The notes under the pieces were generated by a model that did no database searches, was not told where the DNA came from, and worked only from the letters and a program-made list of their open reading frames with translations. From contig OX465102.1 of NCBI GenBank assembly GCA_949987565.1, positions 30,366,444-30,430,443 of the forward strand: 64,000 nucleotides of DNA, read 5' to 3'. Origin of the DNA: Luidia sarsii (taxonomy: Eukaryota > Echinodermata > Asteroidea > Paxillosida > Luidiidae). Shown here one piece after another: positions 54,562 through 64,000 of the stretch. The translations under genes and the position numbers were made by a program. The first letter of the stretch is position 1. Every line of letters starts with the position of its first letter.

Positions 54562-54599
54562 CTGAGATAAACTCGACGCAGTGTTGTCAGTACGGAAGC

Positions 54600-54785
54600 A
54601 AAGCAGAATATGAAGGCTTGTCGTGGCCCGTTGCTTGGGCGAACGGCGCGCAGAACCCGCGCACTACGCACGCGCGCGTCGCGGGCAGTCCGCGCGTTCC
54701 CCTGCGCCCAATAGCCGCCTGCGAGCTGCGTGCCCTCTATGACGTCACAGCGAGGGGCTGCATCGCTGTCCAATAGGCATCTCGA
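54600..54785 (-). promoter_or_regulatory. CpG-rich promoter with CRE and CCAAT boxes
   Basis: The stretch is rich in CG dinucleotides (GCGCGCGTCGCGGGCAG). It holds a perfect CRE, TGACGTCA, at 54740-54747 and CCAAT at 54708-54712 and 54770-54774. No TATA box is evident. It sits directly upstream (minus sense) of the exon at 54474-54561, so it is a likely promoter for the 48325-54491 gene; plus-strand initiation is also possible. Confidence 0.55.
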
Positions 54786-54914
54786 TCCCAGACTGGCGAA
54801 TTCGAGCGGTTTGCTCTGCAAGCCATGAAAACTAATTTCCTTCGATTTCTTTTTTTTACACAAACCGAACTGGGTCTGGTATTACGCGTTTATAGCTGAC
54901 AGCACCCTCTCGTA

Positions 54915-55255
54915 GACATCATCATCATCATCATTCCCTCGACTGGATAGTCGTCGGGGGGGTCTGAGCGCAAGAGGCTGACATCTTTTGCCAGGCGGGT
55001 CTGTCGAGCACTGCTGTGAGGAGCTCAGGCATAGTCAGGTCTGTCCAGGTCTTCACGTCGTCTGACCAAGATTTTCGTTGACGACCACGCCTGCGCCCAC
55101 CCTCGACGGTTCCTTGCATGATGGTCTTGCAGAGGCTGTTGTGCCGAGTCACATGACCATACCAGGCTAGTTTCCTTCGCTTGACAGTGGAGAGGAGATG
55201 TTCTTGGGTGCCGACATGGCTCTCAACCTGGTAGACATAGGCCTTTCAAAAAGCT
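54915..55255 (-). mobile_element. 5'-truncated non-LTR retrotransposon with (ATG)n tail
   Basis: On the minus strand the frame KAYVYQVESHVGTQEHLLST, VKRRKLAWYGHVTRHNSLCK, then TVEGGRRRGRQRKSWSDDVK, ...LTMPELLTAVLDRPAWQKM matches the common C-terminus of RTE/CR1-type reverse transcriptases (KL-WYGHV-R and GRRRGR-RK-W motifs). It ends in a short (GAT)n repeat at 54917-54930, the kind of 3' simple-repeat tail these elements have. Confidence 0.85.
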
Positions 55256-56318
55256 CGTGCCATTATTAGTTTTCGTGCAGTAATCCTAATCCTGAACAAA
55301 GTAAAACACGATCATTAAGACGGCTGGACGTTTAGATCCTGGCACGACCAACAACCAGTGAACATGATCGAACAGGGTCACAACTGTACATAATTATTAT
55401 ATGTATATGTACCTTGATTGAATTACGTGTTTTACCATTCATTATCAGGGAGAATTGCACAACATTAGAGCAAGTCAATGCATACGAGAATTAAGACCAA
55501 ATTTGAGCCAGAGTTTAAGCCCGCGAACGCAAGGAATAGCCTAACTAGCTCAGCCTAAACTTGGCTCTTGCAAATCAAAAAGCCCTTCTATAGAAGTGAA
55601 CAGACTATGGTCTGGTGCTGGTGGATTTGCAGCGAGTTCGAATTCAAAGGTATGGGAGTCAGGGATTCAGATCTGTCCGTGCGGTGAAATCCAGACTCGT
55701 GGTCGTCAATTAGTGTAATCTAACAGGGTCAGCCCAGTCAACTTCCTGAACTTGCATCATCTTCATCTGGTGACTTCCCACATCAACTGCACGATTATAA
55801 ATTAGTTCCCCACATCAATATTCATAGGATGTCATGATTATTCATAAGGCAATAGGCACACGAATGAAGACAGACATTTATCTATACCACTTTAATCATA
55901 CGGCAGTTTATTCATTTGTTGACTCACTTTAGTTTGTAGGTAAACACACATCTCACTTGTAACACGAGGATATAAAATATAATCTTTTCATAATAGATTA
56001 GACAAAATTGAGCTGTTTACATTCAACATGCCACTCACATTATTGCACTTTGATTCACAACAGCGATACCAATAGTATTGACTTGCTGGTAAAAATCTAA
56101 GCTTAGCGTGGTTCATAGTTTGGTTATTATTTGGTTTACGAATTTCATTTGGAGGAGGAAAATGGTGTGTGAATTGTATGTATGGGACCACATGATACAC
56201 TGTACTCTAAGACCTTTTGGATTCGATCATTGCCATCAAGTGCCAATTAAGAATAATTTACAGTGTGTATTATGTAAGAAATAATAATCCAGTAGTTCTA
56301 TGGGACATTCTCATATAC

Positions 56319-56566
56319 TAGGGCCGTTTTCGAAATGAAGGCTAAGGCTCGGGCTTAGGCTTCGGTCATATTGATCTTACTCGTTATAATATCCCAGGCA
56401 TCTAAAACCAAGCGCTTGGCCCCAGTTTCTTGGGGAATACTCTGTACCTATATTACACCAACAAACCTTCACATTCGGAAACAAACCACGACCTGGATTT
56501 TCAGGTTTGGTCAGACGGAGACGAAGCCTGAGCCCGAGCCTAAGCCTTCATTTCGAAAATGTCCTA
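56319..56566. mobile_element. MITE with TTTTCGAAATGAAGGCTAAGG ends, copy 2
   Basis: GCCGTTTTCGAAATGAAGGC at the left and GCCTTCATTTCGAAAATGTC at the right. Compared with 7060-7293 the interior runs in the opposite direction. Confidence 0.75.
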
Positions 56567-57274
56567 GGTATGTCGATATGTCTACTGTCCCCCTTAAATG
56601 ACACGACTCGATGGACATCTTAAATCTACGACTTCAGTTATACTTTCCGAAGAGTAAACGATGCTAAAGGCATAGAAAAATCTAATCAAATTCAGGTGAT
56701 AATTCCAGGAGCTATGTTAAGTGGGACAGTCCAACAGAAATGGGTAAGATTTGAAGCTTTGAACGGTGAAAGAATTTCTGGATGAAGCGTTGATCCTCAT
56801 TTTTTCTCTCCAGAACCCACCATGCATCTCTTTAAAGAAGAGCTAATCTTACACGCTGTTACCACAAAAATGTGATCCCCACCTTCCAATTTGCAGACGG
56901 ACCCACATACGACACAGATAGTTACAACTGTTTGATGCGAATGGGAAATTTGGGGATAAGTTGGAGGATACGGGAAACACAGGAATCATGCTATTATTTT
57001 GATATCCCAACACGGGTCAATCAGGGTAAAAGATTTGCTAATTTTCTTTTCAATACCCTTCATTCTAAACCGTTTGGTATCGTAGACTGTGGGAATGAAC
57101 TATTGAACTAGGCCTACTTGCACACTGACGATGCAAAAGCAGAATAAGTGACACACATTGTTCATCATCCTCACTCCCTTATAAAACAAAAAACGACACC
57201 ACGGCGAGGGATGACCATTGAGACACGATCAGTGTCAGAACATTTCGTTGACAACTTGTCATATAATATACCCA

Positions 57275-57450
57275 TATAAAAATTGAGTGGGCCTGACGTT
57301 TCGATCCTAGCAGGACCTTTCTCAAAGGCAGAGTGACTATGCCTTCCTCTGCCTTTGAGAAAGGTCCTGCTAGGATGGAAACGTCAGGCCCACTCAATTT
57401 TGAGATTTACGTTTTGGTGAGTGAGTAAGCAGTTTGCAACATGGTTGTAT
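57275..57450. repeat. GAAACGTC-family repeat, inverted pair (clearest example)
   Basis: TGAGTGGGCCTGACGTTTCG + ATCCTAGCAGGACCTTTCTC, then GAGAAAGGTCCTGCTAGGAT + GGAAACGTCAGGCCCACTCA. The two cores are almost exact inverted copies around a 20-30 bp centre, followed by GATTTACGTTTTGGTGAG and AGTAAGCAGTTTGCAA. Confidence 0.8.
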
Positions 57451-57884
57451 TTCACTATAATTTATACCATTAGAAATTTTAAAAAGAGGATAATTCCAAG
57501 AAAATGTCCGTTGTCACCAGAACTGATCGAGTTCTTCACCCCCAAACGGATAATCTATACAGTGGGATTTCATTAACCACTTCGCGTCGGGATCGTCGGA
57601 TTGGGAGCGCCGGTGGTGTTTATGCTGTGCGCCGGGTCCTCCGAATCCGGGCAATCTTAAAAATTGATTTTCACGGGTAACTCTTGTTCAAGATTGGTTA
57701 GCGAAATTGGGAAATAGGACACTGTACCAGAAACTCCGTTTGGCGGTCGTGGTGACGCGATGCAAAGTGATTATTACGAAATCTACCGGACTCGGTCAAT
57801 GTGTTCGTGATATCAGAAATACAAATTAATACAAGAACTGTTGCAGACTGCACACTGACAAAAATGACCTGCAATACATGAATC

Positions 57885-57965
57885 TCAATAGTTAGAGGGC
57901 CTGACGTTTCGATCCTAGCAGGACCTTTCTCAAAGGCAAAGGAAAACGTCAGGCCCTCTAACTAT
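57885..57965. repeat. GAAACGTC-family repeat, short inverted pair
   Basis: AGTTAGAGGGCCTGACGTTT + CGATCCTAGCAGGACCTTTC, then a deleted second arm GGAAAACGTCAGGCCCTCTA + ACTA. Confidence 0.65.
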
Positions 57966-59375
57966 AGAAATTCAAATGGGTAACCTTCTGTACACGTACA
58001 TATGCATGTAATCATGCATGAATGCAAATGGACCATCAGCTCGTTTTAAGAGAATGCTTTCTACGAGGAAGGTCGCTTTCTCAAAAACAAAAAATCACTG
58101 GTAGATTTTAACATGACTTTGCTTCAAGCAAACAGCAACTGTGCACGTGATTCGAATTTGCTGAAACTGAAGAGGACAGTACATTGTACACTGAGGAAAC
58201 TGGTGTTTCTCTCATCTAGGATGCCAATTCTTCATCTCATGAAGATATCATTATTTTAAACACTTTTTTTTAAATCACATACAAGATAAAGTACTGTCAT
58301 TCAAAAGAGATCCCTCCTGAAAAAAACACCATCAATTTGGTTTAAGTACTTGCTTTCCCCCTTCTTTGATTCAGGCGATGTAATGTATCTGTATTGACAC
58401 TGGTCAAATGACAGTAACATCTTCATTGGAAGATGGTTAAAGACATACACGAATCACGCAATTATATATTTAAAAAAAAAATTCCACATTTAAGTATGTA
58501 CCGAGGCTTCCAATTATCAAAATAACATTTGTTTGACAAATTTAAATGCAATATATATATATATTGTGTAGAAATAACGCACGGAAGGGCTTTGTGAAAG
58601 ACAAATGTAACTATGGTTACGGTTAATATACGGCACTACTGGGTTTAAACAATTACTTAGCTATGAGTAAGAGCTACAGCATTCTCACACCAATTATTTT
58701 TCTCCACCGTTTAGTTCCAACAATGATTCTATTATTTCAAACTGGTACATTTTGTGTAAACTGGTCCTAACATGACCAATCGACAATGGAGGATAATATG
58801 AGTGACCTTGGTGAAGATCATTCACCCATCGTTAAGTTATTAAGTTATTTTTGAGAATCAAGATTTTGCGGCATTTGAACTGCAAGCTTTGCTGGAATGA
58901 ATCTTCCTAATCGAAGTTGAGGATTTGAACCTGAACACATACGTTCCAACCAATGCTGAATGTGACGTTGTAGTTTACATACGAAATATTAAAAGACAAT
59001 ACTAGCATGAGTGCATACAAAAACAATCTTCAGACAAGATTGTCAACCGTGTTTTTAGTACTACCTGAGCTCTCCAGCCCTTAAGTGGCAGCCTTCAGTT
59101 ATGTTTGGACATACTGTCTCCTTGTTAGTCCCCTCCCCATTTCTCCCCTCTTCTTAGCCATTACCTTGAGTGGCCTGCTCTGGGCCTCGTGGTTGGCCAT
59201 TCTTCATAAATCCTCTTTTCTGAGGATATAGGAAAGACAGTAGAGCAATTGGTTCGTAAAAACCAGAGGCTAGGGTTCAAGTGCGATTTTTCTCTGCTTT
59301 CTAATCAAGTGATGAAGATTCTGTCACTTTCTTTTCCTTGGGAAAACATTGTCATAATCTGGTAAAAATTAATAA

Positions 59376-60030
59376 CTGTGACCTTATGTGGCTGTGACTG
59401 TGGTGAGGGAAGGCCACCACTGGCTGTGGCTGTGGCTGTGGTTAGGGAAGGCCACCACTGATTGAGGATGTGGCTGTGGTAAGGGAAGGCCACCACTGGC
59501 TGTGGCTGTGACTGTGGTAAGGGAAGGCCACCACTGGCTGTGGCTGTGGCTGTGGTTAGGGAAGGCCACCACTGATTGAGGATGTGGCTGTGGTTAGGGA
59601 AGGCCAGCACTGTCTGTGGCTGTGACTGTGGTTAGGAAAAGCCACCACTGTCTGTGGCTGTGACTGTGGTATGGTAAAGCCACTACTGTCTGTGGCTGTG
59701 ACTGTGGTATGGGAAAGCCACTACTGTCTGTGGCTGTGACTGTGGTAAGGGAAGGCCACTACTGTCTGTGGCTGTGACTGTGGTATGGGAAAGCTACTAC
59801 TGGCTGTGGCTGTGACTGTGGTAAGGGAAAGCCACCACTTATCGAGGATGTGGCTGTTGTTAGGGAAGGCCACCACTGGCTGTGGCTGTGACTGTGGTAA
59901 GGGAAGGCCACCACTGATTGAGGATGTGGCTGTGGTTAGGGAAGGCCACCACTGGCTGTGGCTGTGACTGTGGTAAGGGAAGGCCACCACTTATCGAGGA
60001 TGTGGCTGTTGTTAGGGAAGGCTGTGGTTG
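59376..60030. repeat. Minisatellite TGTGGCTGTGACTGTGGTAA + GGGAAGGCCACCACT
   Basis: Irregular 39-78 bp units built from GGCTGTGACTGTGGTAAGGG, AAGGCCACCACTGGCTGTGG and ATTGAGGATGTGG. Open frames (VAFPNHSHSHSQWWPS) are repeat translations. Confidence 0.9.
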
Positions 60031-60061
60031 TGGAAAGGAAAGGCAACCAATTAAGTACTGC

Positions 60062-60140
60062 ATAGCTCAGATGGTTAGAGTGCTTGTACCTTAAAGCAGA
60101 GGTCTCCGGTTCATGTCTGAATCGATTAAATTTTGCTTTG
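60062..60140 (+). repeat. tRNA-derived SINE (family T1), plus strand
   Basis: GCATAGCTCAGATGGTTAGA + GTGCTTGTACC (A box) and GGTCTCCGGTTCATGTCTGA (B-box-like). Same organisation as the T1 copies at 28120 and 33149. Confidence 0.55.
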
Positions 60141-60644
60141 CTGTTTTTAAAAAAGCTCCCAAATTTCGGAAATATCAAACAATTATAACTGGCAGCTTAT
60201 CACATCAACACATTGTCTATGCCACACACAAAAGAAACACCTGTTAACCTTCATCACAATCTTTCCAACATGTCTGATGGCAAACCCCAAAATATAATAA
60301 AATTTGTATTCAATAAAATAGAATGAAATTTACAATCTGAATCTATTGTACTGCCTAACACTCTTGCATAATGAAGATTTAAGAGATTCTTAGACAAAAG
60401 CGCTACCACAGAGTTTATATTATGAACCTAAATAATCTAATTCAATTACTTCACCATAATTTTACAAAATAAATCCTGATTTGGTCAGAGGTATCCAATA
60501 ATTATGTGCTATTAAAAAAAATACTTGCTTTAGAAAGTCAATCTCCTTGTTTTGTGTACCTTTATTAATAGCATTATTTTCTAGTGTTCAGTAAAGACTT
60601 TACCAAGAGACCGGAATGTGAAGATTGTTTCTCAATGGGCTTTC

Positions 60645-61010
60645 ACGGCAGTGGCTGTGGCTGTGGCTGTGGCTGTGACTGCAGTCGTAGCTGCAGATGC
60701 GGCTATGGTTGTGGCTAGGCTGGCTGTGGCTGTGGCTGTGATTGTGGCTGTGATTGTGGCTGTGGCTGTGATTGTGGCTGTGGCTGAGGTTGTAGCTGCA
60801 GATGCGCCTATGGTTGAGGCTAGGGTGGCTGTGGCTGTGGCTGTGGCTGTGATTGTGGCTGTGGCTGAGGTTGTAGCTGCAGATGCGCCTATGGTTGAGG
60901 CTAGGGTGGCTGTGGCTGTGGCTGTGGCTGTGGTTGTGGCTGCAGATGCGGCCATGGCTGTAGCTATGCTGGCTGTGGCTGTAATCGTGGCTATGGCTAT
61001 GGCTAGACGT
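60645..61010 (+). repeat. (TGGCTG)n with longer units
   Basis: TGGCTGTGGCTGTGGCTGTG runs with a longer repeated unit containing GGTTGTAGCTGCAGATGCGC + CTATGGTTGAGGCTAGGGTGG (two near-perfect copies). Val/Ala and Ala/Thr frames on the two strands are repeat translations. Confidence 0.85.
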
Positions 61011-61707
61011 TTCTAATGAGCAATCTTATGTGGCTATCAGTTTTGGAGGCAAGACCCTTTACATGTTGTGTCACAGACTGAGACCTAAAGACCCGAGGCC
61101 GAGACCAAGATGCCCAGGACCGAGAGTGACAACTCATGCTCAAAACTGGGACCTCAATGCCCAAGACTGAGACCATATGTCCAATGGGTTGAACCTCATT
61201 GCAATAGTCACAAACACACAATAAGTACCAGGTAATTGAGTGTAGTGAGCTGTGCACTTCGTGTGCAATATGGTCTCAAGACACGTCCTGAGAGCAAAAT
61301 TTCTGTCCAAACCTCTGGCACTAGTGGCACTAGTCAGATAAGCTTTCACCACGCCATTTTAGCATGGCCAAAAGACAACCAGAAAAAGAAGCACCTGGAA
61401 TTTAAGTAAATGCATGTAGCCTTTTCCTTCCTGCCCAAATTATTTTGAGCCAGCCATGCAGACTGTGCTCTGATGAGAATACATTATGCACTAGGTTTCT
61501 TTAGTCTGTCAGCTTTGGAAAATGTGATCTGAAAATGTAAATATTTAAAGTCCAATTTGTATCTCAACAAGCCAGTTGTAGACCAGATTCTTTGGACAAA
61601 TCGCCAAAAAACAAGTGCAAAAATTCAAGGCTTTTGTCAGTACTTACAGTTAAAACTTATAAATTCCCTTTGCGCAATTTACAGTACAAGGTGTGTTTTT
61701 TTCCTAA

Positions 61708-62087
61708 ATAGCGAGCTTTTGTTTTACGACGGGAGAAATCTAGTACGGTAATTCGAGCCGAACATAGATCTGCGCATGCACGACAACCTGCAAGTCCCCG
61801 TACCGTTGAAATCTGGGACCGTTGAGTGGGGAAATAGCGTCCGGTCCAGAACACCACGCAGAGCAGTCGGCTACTGCGTTACGTAACAAGTGACCAATCC
61901 TGTGTGTGTAATTTGATACTCAGTGCAGGGCAGCGCTGTGCAGTGCAGTGCATGCAGTGCGTATACCCCTCACATAAACAGAACGAAACAGATTCCAAAC
62001 AGGACGGGAGCTTGGGTGCGGGAACGGTCGCGGTCTTTGAAATCCCCCGTACTGTGCGCTCTCCGTCGTAAAACGAAAGCTCGCTAT
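61708..62087. mobile_element. 380 bp inverted-repeat element, ATAGCGAGCTTTTGTTTTACGACGG
   Basis: The left end ATAGCGAGCTTTTGTTTTAC + GACGGGAGA is matched by the right end CTCCGTCGTAAAACGAAAGC + TCGCTAT (about 28 bp with two mismatches). The interior has a (GTGCA)n-like stretch at 61920-61960 and no coding frame. No clear target duplication is visible. Confidence 0.7.
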
Positions 62088-62499
62088 GAACAGTGTGGGC
62101 ACACTAGATATGCACGATTATTTACAAATGAAGAACTCCAATCTTAGGTGACTATGTAGTATGCAGCCACAAATGGAATTGCTTCGTTTAGGATGTCAGG
62201 ACTGGAATGCAGGGTAGAGTAGACAAAGAAACAAACTCGTCCGATTCCTGTGACGTATTCCTCTGCCTACACATTGTTAACCTCTTTGGAAATGACGTCC
62301 CATCCCAAAACTGATAACGCCAGACATTTCAATGGCGGCAAAAGAGCGACTGGTTTTTTTTTTTACAATATTTCTCCTTTTCACATGATAGACCATCACC
62401 CCAACACAGGCTTCTACAACAACAAAACATAACTGTTTTTGTTTTCAAATTTGTACACAGCTTTGTATTTGATTTTTGTATACTTTCGGGATGCACAGT

Positions 62500-62760
62500 T
62501 TCTCACACAATACTGAAAATTGTTTTACATGATTTTGTCCTCAGATTTACATATATCTTTGTATACAGTTGTTTGTATTGATGTACATGGATTTCTATCA
62601 ATTTCTGCATACAAATCTGCATACAAATCTGCATACAAATTTGCACACCTTTCCACACAATTTCACACAGTGATTTATATGATTTTGTATGCGAATTTGC
62701 ATACAAATTTACAAACTATTATATGAAGACAAACTTGTACACACATTTGTATAGGCCTTT
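62500..62760. repeat. Degenerate 12 bp repeat CTGCATACAAAT
   Basis: CTGCATACAAATCTGCATAC is repeated exactly at 62603-62640, flanked by looser GTATACAATTT/ACATATAAATTT variants over 250 bp. Partly self-complementary. Confidence 0.65.
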
Positions 62761-62955
62761 AGATTCAATTTTGTCGACAACTTTACAAACGGTTTGTAAG
62801 ACAAATGTCTCCCACAAAATCATAAAGTACACTATATCAAGTTGAGGAGGGATGTTGGAGTGCTAGAATGTGCACACTGACATTGTGGCTAGTCACAGCC
62901 ATGTTGGTGCTGCAACTGCCGCTGCTAGTTGCAGCAGTTGTCCACGCTCTACCTG

Positions 62956-63891
62956 CTAGGGCCGGGTGTTTCCGTTGAGGTCGGTCGCCACCAGCTCTGC
63001 GGCCACGGCGGCCATCTCCCTCGTCATTTCGGTGGCCGTTTCAGCCGCCGTTGCCGCGGCGATGGCGGCCAATGCTGATACTGCCGTCGTCTTCAAGGAC
63101 TCCTCTTTGGGCTGACTGGTATACGGATGTGGCTGTGGCTGTGGCTGTGGCTGTGGCTGTGGCTGTGGTTTGGGCTCTATGTGGGGCTCTGAATTGAGCC
63201 CTGGCTCCGAACTGGGCTTCAAATTGGGCTCCGGATTGGGCTTTGGATTGGGCTTTGGATTGGGCTCCGGATTGGGCTCAGACTTGGGCTCCTTTTGTGG
63301 CTCAGGCTTGGGCTCTTTCTGGGGCTCAGGGTCCTTTTTAGACTCTTTCTGGGACTCTGCCTCGGGCTCCTTTTTGGGCCCTTTTTCGGGCTCCTTTTTG
63401 GGCTCCTTTATGGGCTCCTTTATGGGTTCCTTTATAGGTTCCTTTTTGGGCTCCTTTTGTGGCTCAGGCTTGGGTTCTTTCTGGGGCTCAGGGTCCTTTT
63501 TAGGCTCTTTCTGGGACTCTGCCTCGGGCTCCTTTTTGGGCACCTTTTCGGGCTGCTTTTTGGGCTCCTTTATGGGCTCCTTTTTGGGCTCCTTTTTGGG
63601 CTCGGGCTCGTCCGCCGGCTGGGTGGTCTCGTTGCAGTGCTGGATGCCGGCGCAGTAGTGCAGCATCAGCACGGCCAGCATCTGCATGCGCTGCTCGCTG
63701 CGTGACATGGTGCTGGTGCGCCTCCGACGCCGTCTCCCCTCCGTGGGCTGCTGCTGCTGCTGCAGCTGTCGCTGTTGCCGCTGCTGGTTGCTGGCTCGCT
63801 GCTGGGGGCGGTGTTGGTCCGCCTGGATGTCCTGCGTCATCTGCAGCTGTCGTCCCGACTCGTCGTCAATCTCCTTCTGCAGTTTGGTGAC
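62956..63891 (-). CDS. Unrecognised Lys-Glu-Pro repeat protein, last coding exon (partial)
   Basis: An acceptor (catcaccgcag) at 63891 opens 311 codons in phase 0 to TAG at 62956. Order: a heptad-like start VTKLQKEIDDESGRQLQMTQ; a Gln-rich stretch (QQRQQRQLQQQQQP); a basic EGRRRRRRTSTMSRSEQRM; a short hydrophobic MLAVLMLHYCAGIQHC; about 130 residues of KEPKKEP/PEPQKEP repeats; NPEPNPKPNP; (PQ)n; and an Ala-rich end (SALAAIAAATAAETATEM). The 5' part lies beyond the window. The first segment suggests that a coiled coil precedes. The hydrophobic stretch is too short for a confident membrane helix. I do not recognise the family. Confidence 0.65.
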   Translation of the reverse strand, partial: VTKLQKEIDDESGRQLQMTQDIQADQHRPQQRASNQQRQQRQLQQQQQPTEGRRRRRRTSTMSRSEQRMQMLAVLMLHYCAGIQHCNETTQPADEPEPKKEPKKEPIKEPKKQPEKVPKKEPEAESQKEPKKDPEPQKEPKPEPQKEPKKEPIKEPIKEPIKEPKKEPEKGPKKEPEAESQKESKKDPEPQKEPKPEPQKEPKSEPNPEPNPKPNPKPNPEPNLKPSSEPGLNSEPHIEPKPQPQPQPQPQPQPHPYTSQPKEESLKTTAVSALAAIAAATAAETATEMTREMAAVAAELVATDLNGNTRP

Positions 63892-64000
63892 CTGCGGTGA
63901 TGGGACAGCAACACTTCAAAACTCCAAAACGTCCAGGGACTGACGTATCAAAAAGAGTGGGACCTGTCCTTTCTCAAAAGCATAACAGCTGACAAAAAGG

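Larger units (their letters stand above)
54492..62955. other. Intergenic region between the two right-hand minus-strand genes
   Basis: Beyond the elements listed separately, it is mostly AT-rich unique DNA (for example 55300-56280, 58000-59300 and 60150-60610, in which I see no gene). A plus-strand frame at 56872-57111 (MIPTFQFADGPTYDTDSYNC) is open but unsupported. TATATATATATA lies near 58550. Confidence 0.45.

Noticed and set aside
60618..61016. Ala/Val plus frame and Ala/Thr minus frame
   Set aside because: Translation of (TGGCTG)n; not a gene.
63170..63705. Plus-strand Gly/Ser and Leu/Phe-rich frames
   Set aside because: Antisense of the Lys-Glu-Pro repeat exon on the minus strand.

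Overview
The window is animal genomic DNA: intron-rich genes with GT-AG splice sites, a vertebrate-type CD36 receptor and PDS5 protein, tRNA-derived SINEs, many short inverted-repeat (MITE-like) elements, non-LTR retrotransposon tails and a very heavy load of intronic minisatellites. Two minisatellites duplicate an exon-intron junction. From memory, that habit was described for amphioxus introns, so I favour a cephalochordate (Branchiostoma-like) source; another invertebrate deuterostome such as an echinoderm or hemichordate is not excluded.

Layout. (1) About 1-7718, plus strand: the last three recognisable coding exons (305-356, 5629-5802, 7581-7718) of a CD36/SCARB-family scavenger receptor. 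Its 5.3 kb intron ends in a four-copy 131 bp array that repeats the splice acceptor. (2) About 7719-13219: AT-rich non-coding DNA between convergent genes, probably including the long 3' UTR of the next gene. (3) 13220-42744, minus strand: a complete PDS5 cohesin-regulator gene. I placed 27 coding exons whose phases all agree; they give 4962 nt including the stop, or 1653 residues. (4) About 42745-48324: intergenic DNA with MITEs, a perfect-arm foldback and a TGTACATG-rich block. (5) 48325-54491, minus strand: an unrecognised gene with one large 3' exon (a long Glu/Lys tract and a Ser-rich acidic C-terminus) and small 5' exons, next to a GC-rich promoter with a CRE and CCAAT boxes. One intron is an approximately 1.8 kb AGAGG/ACAGG pentamer array. 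(6) About 54492-62955: repeats, including a 5'-truncated non-LTR retrotransposon, MITEs and two minisatellites. (7) 62956-63891, minus strand: the last coding exon of another unrecognised gene, rich in Lys-Glu-Pro repeats, that runs off the right edge.

Functionally the genes are unrelated: a lipid/lipoprotein receptor tail, a chromatin-cohesion factor and two low-complexity proteins. The most interesting signals are non-genic: tandem arrays seeded on splice junctions, dispersed palindromic repeats carrying hammerhead-ribozyme-like cores (CTGATGA, then a hairpin, then GAAACGTC), Mutator-like MITEs with 9 bp target duplications, and nested MITE insertions. All splice sites are read by eye; no search or alignment was run.
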